39,352 nucleotides of DNA from positions 1 to 39,352 of the forward strand of contig CAMYIJ010000022.1 in NCBI GenBank assembly GCA_947258375.1, in the 5' to 3' direction. The position numbers and the translations under genes were made by a program. A model generated the notes under the pieces. That model made no database searches. It saw only the letters and a program-made list of their open reading frames with translations, and was not told where the DNA came from. The DNA comes from an uncultured Acidimicrobiaceae bacterium. GTDB lineage: Bacteria; Actinomycetota; Acidimicrobiia; Spongiisociales; UBA5794. Of the stretch, positions 15,903 through 22,849 are shown piece by piece (position 1 is the first letter of the stretch; each line of letters starts with the position of its first letter).

Positions 15903-16094
15903 TGCTAGCGCAAAGTTGCGGAAGTCCTTTCGTCTCCTCGCCGGCCCAGGCCGTCGCCAGCGACCGGCTCGTCCTTGACGCATTGACCTAATGCGCCTGC
16001 GTCCTGAGCCGATTCGCCGGACAATGCCCTGGACTCGGCAAGGCGACGAGAAACTCCCGCAACTCAGCGCTGCCCTTCTCTCCCTGGAATCCAA

Positions 16095-17897
16095 ATGACC
16101 GAACCCAGACGAATCCGCAACTTCTGCATCATCGCCCACATCGACCACGGCAAATCGACCCTGGCCGATCGCCTTCTGGAGGCCACGGGGGCAATCGACG
16201 CCCGGAACATGCGCGCCCAGATGCTCGACACGATGGACCTCGAGCGGGAGCGCGGTATCACTATCAAGGCGAACTCGGTTTCGATCCGGTATACCCCGCC
16301 CGGAGGTGAGGAACACCTGCTGAACCTCATTGACACGCCGGGCCACGTCGACTTCTCCTACGAGGTGTCGCGTAGCCTGGCGGCGTGCGAGGGGGCGCTG
16401 TTGCTGGTCGACGCTTCCCAGGGTATCGAAGCCCAGACCTTGGCCAATGCCTATCTGGCCATCGAAAGCGGGCTCGAGATCATTCCCGTTATCAACAAGA
16501 TCGACTTGCCTGCGGCCGACCCCGACCGGGTTGCCAAGGAGCTGGCGGGGATTCTGGGCGGCTCGGCAGACGAGATAATCGCGGTGTCCGCCAAGACCGG
16601 CGCCGGCATCGACGAGATGCTGAACGCGATCATCGAGAAGCTTCCTCCCCCCGAGGGTGATCCTGAAGCGCCAACGCGAGCGCTGGTGTTCGACTCCTAC
16701 TACGACACCTATCGCGGCGTCGTTTGCCACGTGCGGGTCGTCGACGGTGAGCTCGAGACAGGTGACGACGTACGGTTCATGGCGACTTCGATCGCCGCCA
16801 GCGCTGATGAGATCGGGATGCACCTGCCGGCGAGCCAGGTGGTCAAGAAGCTCCACAACGGCGAGGTCGGCTACCTCATCACGGGGATCAAGGAAATCGA
16901 CCTGATCCGCGTTGGTGACACCGTGACCTCCGCCCGGGACGGAGCAGACGGCGCCCTTCCCGGTTACAGCGAGCCCAAGCCGATGGTGTACAGCGGGCTG
17001 TTCCCGATCGACGGCGACGACTTCGAGCGGCTGCGAGATGCCCTCGACAGGCTACGCCTCAACGACTCGTCGCTCCTGTATCGAGCCGAGACCTCGCGGG
17101 CGCTCGGCTTCGGGTTCCGTGCCGGGTTCCTTGGATTGCTGCACATGGAGATTGTCCGGGAACGCCTCGAAAGGGAGTACGACCTCGACCTGGTGACAAC
17201 CGCCCCTTCAGTCGAGTACGAGGCCACCACCACCGACGGCGTGGCGCTCAAAGTGAGCTCCCCTCAGGACCTGCCCGATCGGTCGATCCTCGAAGCGATC
17301 GCCGAGCCGTACGTCAAAGTGATGATCATTACCCCGTCCGACTACGTGGGCACCGTGATGGAGCTGGTGCAGCAGCGACGGGGCGAGATGGGCGAAATGA
17401 CCTATCTGAGCCCGACCCGCGTCGAACTCCACTACGAAATTCCGCTCGCTGAGATCGTCTATGACTTCTTCGATCAGCTCAAGTCGCGCACCAAGGGCTA
17501 CGCGTCGATGGACTACGAGCCGGCGGCCTACCGCAAGTCGGATCTGGTGCGTGTGGACATTCTTCTCAACGACACCGCGGTGGACGCGTTCTCGACGATC
17601 GTGCACCGCGACAAGGCGTATCACTACGGGCGGCAGATGGCCACCCGGCTGCGCGGGCTCATTCCCCGACAGCTCTTCGATGTCCCGATCCAGGCGGCGA
17701 TCGGCGGGCGGATCATCGCCCGCGAGACGATCAAGGCGAAACGTAAGGACGTTACCGCCAAGTGCTACGGCGGCGACATCACCCGCAAGCGCAAGCTCCT
17801 CGAGAGGCAGAAAGAGGGCAAGAAGCGCATGAAAATGGTCGGCGCGGTCGAGGTGCCCCAGGAGGCTTTCGTCTCGGCGCTGCGCATCGACGAGTAG
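16095..17897 (+). CDS. lepA: Elongation factor 4 (LepA) GTPase
   Basis: EF4 is a ribosome-bound GTPase that promotes correct initiation and back-translocation under stress. Full length at 600 residues. G1 is AHIDHGKST (residues 14-22), switch II is DTPGHVDF, and the guanine motif is NKIDLP. The EF4-specific C-terminal domain is present, ending with [36 protein letters not shown] and LRIDE. Start ATG with GGAAT upstream. It is followed after 19 bases by hemW, a common pairing. Confidence 0.97.
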   Translation: MTEPRRIRNFCIIAHIDHGKSTLADRLLEATGAIDARNMRAQMLDTMDLERERGITIKANSVSIRYTPPGGEEHLLNLIDTPGHVDFSYEVSRSLAACEGALLLVDASQGIEAQTLANAYLAIESGLEIIPVINKIDLPAADPDRVAKELAGILGGSADEIIAVSAKTGAGIDEMLNAIIEKLPPPEGDPEAPTRALVFDSYYDTYRGVVCHVRVVDGELETGDDVRFMATSIAASADEIGMHLPASQVVKKLHNGEVGYLITGIKEIDLIRVGDTVTSARDGADGALPGYSEPKPMVYSGLFPIDGDDFERLRDALDRLRLNDSSLLYRAETSRALGFGFRAGFLGLLHMEIVRERLEREYDLDLVTTAPSVEYEATTTDGVALKVSSPQDLPDRSILEAIAEPYVKVMIITPSDYVGTVMELVQQRRGEMGEMTYLSPTRVELHYEIPLAEIVYDFFDQLKSRTKGYASMDYEPAAYRKSDLVRVDILLNDTAVDAFSTIVHRDKAYHYGRQMATRLRGLIPRQLFDVPIQAAIGGRIIARETIKAKRKDVTAKCYGGDITRKRKLLERQKEGKKRMKMVGAVEVPQEAFVSALRIDE

Positions 17898-17916
17898 GGA
17901 TCCGGGAGTTCCCTGA

Positions 17917-19074
17917 ATGCTGTTGCCCGATTCCATCGAGTTGGCCGACCTGGCGGCGCGGTGGCGCTCCGCCTACGTTCACGTCCCGTTCTGCCGGCGC
18001 CGCTGCCCGTACTGTGACTTCGCCGTCGTGGCCCCCGGCGATCCCCACACCGACGATCTACCGAACCTGACAACGCGCTACCTGGCTGCGCTGCACGCCG
18101 AGATCGACCTACAGCCGGACTGGTCCCCGCTCGACGCGGTCAATCTCGGCGGCGGCACGCCATCTTCGATAGGTGCTGCAGCCGTCGGCAAGATCGTCGA
18201 GCACCTCGACTCCCGGTTCGAAATCGCGCCCGGGGCCGAGGTCAGTGTCGAAGCCAATCCGGAGGACGTTACGGAGGAGTTGGTCGACGGGCTGCTCGGC
18301 GCCGGCGTCAACCGGATCTCGATCGGCGTGCAGAGCTTTGACGACGAGGTGCTGCGCTTCCTGGGCCGGGCCCACACCGCAGAAGAAGCCGCCGCGGCCC
18401 TCGAGATGTGTGTACCCCGGCTGAATTGCGGGGTCGACCTGATATTCGGCGCCCCGGGAGAGTCTCTCGATTCCTGGCGCGCCACGGTCACCAGCGCGCT
18501 CGAGGTGTACCCACATCACCTGTCCGCCTACGCGCTGACGGTCGAGAGCGGCACCTCGCTGTGGCGGGCCGTTCGGGCTGGGGCCGCCGCCCCTGATGCC
18601 GACGACCAGGCGGACAAATACGAGATCGTCCAAGCGGCTGCCGGCGACGCCAACCTGGTGCAGTATGAGGTATCGAACTACGCCAGGCCCGGTTTCACGT
18701 GCCGCTACAACCTTTCGACCTGGGGTCAGGGGGAGTACCTGGGCTTCGGCCTCGGCGCTCATGGCCACCGCGACGGGGTGCGCTCTCGCAACGTGCGCAG
18801 TGTGCTCGCCTACGTGAAGGCCCTCGAATCCGGTGAGCTGCCTGAAGCCGGGCGGGAGACCCCGGCGGAGCGGGACATGGAGCGGCTCATGCTGGGCGTT
18901 CGCCGCGCGTGCGGAGTCAATCTGGGAGAGTGGGAAGGCGCCGCGGAGCGTCACGAGGGGCTGCAGCGCCTCGTCGCGGCGGGTGTTGTCGAGATCGATC
19001 GCGGCCGGTTGCGTGTGCTGCGACCCCTGCTCGCGGATGACGTGGCCGCCACCGTCTTATCACTCTCGTCGTGA
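17917..19074 (+). CDS. hemW: HemW, radical SAM haem chaperone-like protein
   Basis: HemW is a radical SAM family protein once annotated as coproporphyrinogen III oxidase; it binds haem and is thought to deliver it to respiratory proteins. The iron-sulfur motif CxxxCxxC is visible as C26, C30 and C33 in VPFCRRRCPYCDF. Other signatures are LGGGTPSS, VEANPEDVTEELV, VNRISIGVQSFDDEVLRFLGR, VDLIFGAPGES, YALTVESGT and VSNYARPGFTCRYNL. True HemN has CxxxCxxCxC; the fourth cysteine is absent here, as in HemW. The stop lies inside the CIRCE element that controls hrcA. Confidence 0.94.
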   Translation: MLLPDSIELADLAARWRSAYVHVPFCRRRCPYCDFAVVAPGDPHTDDLPNLTTRYLAALHAEIDLQPDWSPLDAVNLGGGTPSSIGAAAVGKIVEHLDSRFEIAPGAEVSVEANPEDVTEELVDGLLGAGVNRISIGVQSFDDEVLRFLGRAHTAEEAAAALEMCVPRLNCGVDLIFGAPGESLDSWRATVTSALEVYPHHLSAYALTVESGTSLWRAVRAGAAAPDADDQADKYEIVQAAAGDANLVQYEVSNYARPGFTCRYNLSTWGQGEYLGFGLGAHGHRDGVRSRNVRSVLAYVKALESGELPEAGRETPAERDMERLMLGVRRACGVNLGEWEGAAERHEGLQRLVAAGVVEIDRGRLRVLRPLLADDVAATVLSLSS

Positions 19075-19083
19075 GACTGCTAA
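19057..19083 (+). promoter_or_regulatory. CIRCE operator (HrcA-binding inverted repeat)
   Basis: TTATCACTC, nine bases, then GACTGCTAA. This differs from the CIRCE consensus TTAGCACTC-N9-GAGTGCTAA by one base in each half. It overlaps the last codons and stop of hemW and ends 9 bases before the hrcA ATG, the expected site for autoregulation of hrcA-dnaJ by the HrcA repressor. Confidence 0.85.
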
Positions 19084-19086
19084 ATT
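19057..19086 (+). promoter_or_regulatory. Predicted hrcA promoter, overlapped by CIRCE
   Basis: TTATCA (19057-19062) and TAAATT (19081-19086) are 18 bases apart, and TAAATT ends 6 bases before the hrcA ATG. The -35 lies in the left CIRCE half and the -10 begins in the right half, so bound repressor would cover the promoter. No Shine-Dalgarno is visible, so the mRNA is probably leaderless. Confidence 0.55.
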
Positions 19087-19092
19087 TGGCTG

Positions 19093-20097
19093 ATGCTTGA
19101 CGACCGTAGGGCACGGATTCTGCAGGCCCTGGTCGAGGAATACATCCGGACCGGCCAGCCGGTATCGTCGCGCGCAATTCTCGAGGCCAGTGAGCTCCAG
19201 GTCAGCTCGGCAACCGTTCGCAACGATCTCGCCAAGCTCGAGTCGTACGGATTCGTCGGCCAGCCCCACACCTCGGCGGGTCGCGTTCCCACCGATCAGG
19301 GCTACCGGTACTACGTCGATCATTGTTCGCCGGCCCGGCTTCGCAGCGCTACGAGGACGCGGATCGAGTCGTTCTTCACCGACGTGCATCGCGAGTTGAG
19401 CAAGTTGCTTCAGGACACCACAGGCCTCCTGTCCGATCTCAGCACGTACCCCGCCGTGGTGGTCGGGCCGGGATTGGGAGACGACAAGGTCGTCGGGCTC
19501 CACCTCGTGCCGCTCGGCCTGACGGTTCTGCTTGCCGTGACGATCGCCGAATCCGGCCGGGTGGTCCGCGACGTGGTCCGTCTCAGCAGCGAGGTGTCGG
19601 AAGCCGACCTGTACCGCGCCGAGCAGACGCTCGCCAACGTCTACCACGAGCAGACGTTGCAGGAAGGACGCGAGCGGGCCCTCGCCATTCCCAAGGAGAG
19701 CTTGCCAGAACCGGTGCACCGAACTGTGCGAGCGGTCGCCGACACCCTGACATCAGCCGAGACGGCCACCCAGGACATCTACGTGGGTGGTACCAGTCAG
19801 CTGGCGGCCCTGTGGGAGGACCTTGCGCAGGTGCACAGCATGCTCGCCCTCCTCGAGCGGGATACGATCGTACGGCAAATGGTCAATTCGCCGGGTGCCG
19901 GCACCTCCGTGCGCATAGGCGCTGAGGTGAACGTGGACGGGGTCGAGCTCGCGGTCGTGTCGAGTGACTACGAAGCGGGCGGGCACGGTATCGGCCGCGT
20001 CGGCGTCATCGGCCCGATGCGGATGGATTACCGGCGCACGATCAAGCTCGTTGAGGAAGTGTCCGACGGTCTCGGTGAGAGCCTGGGCAGCGGCTGA
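19093..20097 (+). CDS. hrcA: Heat-inducible transcription repressor HrcA
   Basis: HrcA represses heat-shock genes by binding CIRCE and is kept active by GroEL. The N-terminal winged helix is clear (RRARILQALVEEYIRTGQPVSS, VSSATVRNDLAKLESYGFV, QPHTSAGRVPTDQGYRYYVD). The C-terminal GAF-like part contains STYPAVVVGPG, LHLVPLGLTVLLAVTIAESG and VRIGAEV. The 334-residue length is normal. Its stop overlaps the dnaJ start by one base (TGATG), so the pair is one operon under CIRCE control. Confidence 0.96.
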   Translation: MLDDRRARILQALVEEYIRTGQPVSSRAILEASELQVSSATVRNDLAKLESYGFVGQPHTSAGRVPTDQGYRYYVDHCSPARLRSATRTRIESFFTDVHRELSKLLQDTTGLLSDLSTYPAVVVGPGLGDDKVVGLHLVPLGLTVLLAVTIAESGRVVRDVVRLSSEVSEADLYRAEQTLANVYHEQTLQEGRERALAIPKESLPEPVHRTVRAVADTLTSAETATQDIYVGGTSQLAALWEDLAQVHSMLALLERDTIVRQMVNSPGAGTSVRIGAEVNVDGVELAVVSSDYEAGGHGIGRVGVIGPMRMDYRRTIKLVEEVSDGLGESLGSG

Positions 20098-21179
20098 TGA
20101 AGGATTACTACCAGATCCTCGGGGTCGAGCGCGACGCAACCGTCGAGGTGATCAAGAAACGATTCCGGCAGCTGGCGCGCGAGTCACACCCCGATGCCAA
20201 TCCGGACGACCCCACGGCCGAGGAGCGTTTCCGCGAGATCGCCGAGGCCTACGAGGTGCTATCCGATCCGCAGAAGCGAGCCAGGTTCGATCGGGGCGAA
20301 GAATTCGGCGCCGACCTCTTCAGCAACTTCGGCGGCCTCGACGAGATCCTGTCCCAGTTCTTCGGCGGTGCCGGTGGCTTCGGGTTCGGCCGTGGCGGCG
20401 CGCCGTCGCGGCGAGGCCAGGACGTCGTTGTCGCCGTCGACCTCGAGTTGGCGGAAGCTGCTTTTGGAGTCAGCCGGGACATCTCGTTTGTCGCCCCGGC
20501 GATGTGTACGGTTTGCGACGGCTCCGGGGCAGCCGAAGGCCACAGTCCGGTTTCCTGCCCGACCTGTGGTGGGCGCGGCCAGGTGCAGGCCACTCGTAAT
20601 ACCTTCCTCGGCGCCATGACGACCGTCGCCGAGTGTCACAGCTGCCGCGGTCGCGGAGCGATCATCGAGGAGAAGTGCCCTAACTGTGTTGGTGGCGGCA
20701 GGATCAGCCAGGAGATAGTGCTCCCCGTCGAGATCCCTCCGGGCGTGGACGACGGCACCCGGCTTCGGTTGCCGGGCCGCGGAGGAGCGGGGGAGTTCGG
20801 CAGCGCGCCGGGAGATCTGTACGTTCAGGTCAAGTTGCTGCCGGATTCACGATTCGAGCGGCTCGGCTCCGACTTGCATCACCAGATCAGGCTGGGGATG
20901 GCCGAGGCGGCGCTCGGCTCCATAGTCCGGGTGCCGTTGATCGAAGGCGACGACGTCGATGTCGACATACCGCCCGGGACGCAGCCCGGAACCGTCTTTC
21001 GCATTGCGCGTAAGGGGGTGCCCCACCTGCGGCGCCGCGGCCGTGGCGATCTTCTCGTGAACGTCGATGTCGCAGTTCCCGACAAGCTGACTGCGGAGCA
21101 GGAAGCCGCTCTTCGCACCTACGCGGAGCTTCGCGGCGAGCAGCCGCTCCTTCCGAAGAGGAAACGTAAGAGGCGCTAG
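20097..21179 (+). CDS. dnaJ: Chaperone DnaJ (Hsp40)
   Basis: Co-chaperone that delivers substrates to DnaK and stimulates its ATPase. The J domain has HPD at residues 31-33 and the family start DYYQILGVERDA. A Gly/Phe-rich segment follows (FGGAGGFGFGRGG). Four zinc-finger repeats are intact: CTVCDGSG, CPTCGGRG, CHSCRGRG and CPNCVGGG. The C-terminal substrate domains include LPVEIPPGVDDGTRLRLPGRG. It is the hrcA-linked copy (often called dnaJ2 in actinobacteria). The basic tail PKRKRKRR closes the protein. A promoter for the next gene lies 10 bases after the stop. Confidence 0.96.
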   Translation: MKDYYQILGVERDATVEVIKKRFRQLARESHPDANPDDPTAEERFREIAEAYEVLSDPQKRARFDRGEEFGADLFSNFGGLDEILSQFFGGAGGFGFGRGGAPSRRGQDVVVAVDLELAEAAFGVSRDISFVAPAMCTVCDGSGAAEGHSPVSCPTCGGRGQVQATRNTFLGAMTTVAECHSCRGRGAIIEEKCPNCVGGGRISQEIVLPVEIPPGVDDGTRLRLPGRGGAGEFGSAPGDLYVQVKLLPDSRFERLGSDLHHQIRLGMAEAALGSIVRVPLIEGDDVDVDIPPGTQPGTVFRIARKGVPHLRRRGRGDLLVNVDVAVPDKLTAEQEAALRTYAELRGEQPLLPKRKRKRR

Positions 21180-21188
21180 TTCTACGGA

Positions 21189-21216
21189 TTGACAGGGGGG
21201 AGACGTTTCTTATGAC
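21189..21216 (+). promoter_or_regulatory. Predicted promoter of the bldD-like gene
   Basis: A perfect TTGACA (21189-21194) is followed 16 bases later by TATGAC. An alternative -10, TAAGAT, lies at 21217-21222. Transcription would give a leader of about 70 bases with a strong GGAGG site before the GTG start. Confidence 0.55.
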
Positions 21217-21294
21217 TAAGATAACTAGAACGCGGTGCGCATCAGTTTACGCGCGCAGCGTGTCGGGCTTTGAAGGCGCCGCAGGAGGGCGAAA

Positions 21295-21771
21295 GTGCCT
21301 AGTTATAACGAGATGGTCGGCAAGCGTTTGCGATCGATTCGCAAGCAGAGGGGCTTGTCGCTTCAGGATGTGCAGCGTCTCTCCGAGCAGGAGTTCAAAG
21401 CTGCCGTTCTCGGGGCGTACGAGCGTGGCGAACGGAGTCTGTCGCTGCCGCGGCTGCATCGGCTTGCCGCGTTCTTCTCCGTACCCGTTGGGCAGTTGTT
21501 GCCCAATGAAGACAAAGAGACCCGTGCGCTTCCGGCCCAGGCCGGCGGCCTCACGATCGACCTGAATCGGGTTGAGGCGCTTTCGGGCCCCGACTCGGTG
21601 GTTGTTGAGAGATTCTTGAGAGGCATTCAGATGCTTCGCCAGGACTTCAACGGCAAGGTGTTGACGATCCGGAGCAACGATCTGCGGACGCTGGCCCTGC
21701 TTCTGGACCAATCTGAGGCAGTGTTCGCCGAGCGCTTGACCGACCTTGGGGTCGCGGCAGACGGACCGTAG
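21295..21771 (+). CDS. bldD: BldD-like XRE-family regulator with c-di-GMP motif
   Basis: An orthologue of BldD, the Streptomyces master repressor of development that dimerises on cyclic di-GMP. The N-terminal XRE helix-turn-helix runs from residue 7 to about 70 (MVGKRLRSIRKQRGLSLQDV, LGAYERGERSLSLPRLHRL, VPVGQLLP). The C-terminal domain keeps the BldD ligand signature RXD-X8-RXXD: R115 and D117 in RQD, then R126 and D129 in RSND, inside FNGKVLTI and followed by DLRTLALLLDQS. At 158 residues it is close to Streptomyces BldD. The GTG start is preceded by GGAGG. It lies alone between dnaJ and phoH under its own promoter. The family call is strong; its targets here are unknown. Confidence 0.9.
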   Translation: MPSYNEMVGKRLRSIRKQRGLSLQDVQRLSEQEFKAAVLGAYERGERSLSLPRLHRLAAFFSVPVGQLLPNEDKETRALPAQAGGLTIDLNRVEALSGPDSVVVERFLRGIQMLRQDFNGKVLTIRSNDLRTLALLLDQSEAVFAERLTDLGVAADGP

Positions 21772-21825
21772 CCGACGCTCGTTTTTCCTCCGGTACATCC
21801 TGGCCGGTATACTGCATCCTGTTTC

Positions 21826-21844
21826 TATGCGTAGTCCACGCATA
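21826..21844. repeat. Short perfect inverted repeat upstream of phoH
   Basis: TATGCG and CGCATA flank a 7-base spacer, ending 30 bases before the phoH GTG. A -10-like TATACT lies at 21808-21813 just upstream. It could be an operator or a leader hairpin. Confidence 0.4.
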
Positions 21845-21874
21845 TCTCCCACACCCGCTATGTAGCGAGATTTC

Positions 21875-22849
21875 GTGACGCCTTCTGCCACCCGAATACA
21901 ACTCATCGTTCCGAGCAACCGGCTCATGGTTGATCTTCTCGGTGATCGAGACGCGTTTCTGCACCAGGTCCAGGGCGCCTTCCCGGATGTGCAGATAGTG
22001 GCGCGGGGGAACGAGTTCGATATCAGCGGCTCGGAGCCGTCCATCGAGAGTGCTCGGACGGCCCTCGATGAGTTGTTGATCGTTGTCCAGGAGGGCCAGC
22101 AACTCGACGAAGATCGCGTGGCACGAGTTATCGAGATGGTGCTGAGCGACGTTCCCTCACCGAGCGGCGTGTTCACCGACGGGATTCGGGTGGGCCGGGG
22201 CAAGATCGTCCGGCCGAAGACGCACGGCCAGAAGAAGTACGTCGATTCGATCCGGGACAAGACGCTCGTATTCGGAATCGGCCCGGCGGGCACCGGGAAG
22301 ACCTATCTGGCCATGGCGTGCGCTATCGAAGCCCTCGTCGCCGGTGCAGTCCGTCGCATCGTCCTGAGCCGACCCGCGGTCGAGGCGGGCGAGCGGCTCG
22401 GGTTCCTCCCCGGCGATCTGAACGCCAAGGTCGATCCATACTTGCGTCCGCTCTATGACGCTCTGTACGAGATGTTGGGCCCGGAGGAGACCTCGCGGCT
22501 CATCGAGCGGGGGACGATCGAGATCGCCCCGCTGGCCTACATGCGGGGCCGCACGCTCAATGATGCCTTCGTAGTTCTCGATGAGGCCCAAAATACGACC
22601 CCTGAGCAGATGAAGATGTTCCTTACGAGGCTCGGGTTCAACTCCAAGATGGTCATAACCGGTGACATAACGCAGACCGACCTGGCTGAAGGCCGGTCGA
22701 GCGGGCTGCGCGTCGTGCAGCGGATCCTGCGCAAGGTTGATGATGTCGGCTTCTCCAACCTCAACGCCAAAGACGTGGTACGCCATCGCATCGTTGCGGC
22801 CATCGTCGACGCCTACGCCGAGTTCGAGGCAAAGCAGGCCAAAGCATGA
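21875..22849 (+). CDS. phoH: PhoH-like ATPase
   Basis: PhoH proteins are cytoplasmic P-loop ATPases linked to RNA handling and usually encoded next to ybeY. The Walker A motif GPAGTGKT is at residues 136-143 and Walker B is AFVVLDEAQN. Other family blocks are KTHGQKKYVDSI, VLSRPAVEAGERLGFLPGD, PYLRPLYDAL, APLAYMRGRTLNDAF, MFLTRLGFNSKMVITGD and DVVRHRIVAAIVDAY. The N-terminal part (IQLIVPSNRLMVDLLGDRD) is the usual KH-like domain. GTG start with a weak ribosome site. The stop overlaps the pgpH start as ATGA. Confidence 0.94.
   Translation: MTPSATRIQLIVPSNRLMVDLLGDRDAFLHQVQGAFPDVQIVARGNEFDISGSEPSIESARTALDELLIVVQEGQQLDEDRVARVIEMVLSDVPSPSGVFTDGIRVGRGKIVRPKTHGQKKYVDSIRDKTLVFGIGPAGTGKTYLAMACAIEALVAGAVRRIVLSRPAVEAGERLGFLPGDLNAKVDPYLRPLYDALYEMLGPEETSRLIERGTIEIAPLAYMRGRTLNDAFVVLDEAQNTTPEQMKMFLTRLGFNSKMVITGDITQTDLAEGRSSGLRVVQRILRKVDDVGFSNLNAKDVVRHRIVAAIVDAYAEFEAKQAKA

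Noticed and set aside
15837..16856. Upstream extension of the rpsT frame
   Set aside because: S20 starts with MANIASQIKRN at 15836, with a ribosome site and promoter. The extension runs antisense into lepA and has no S20-like sequence.
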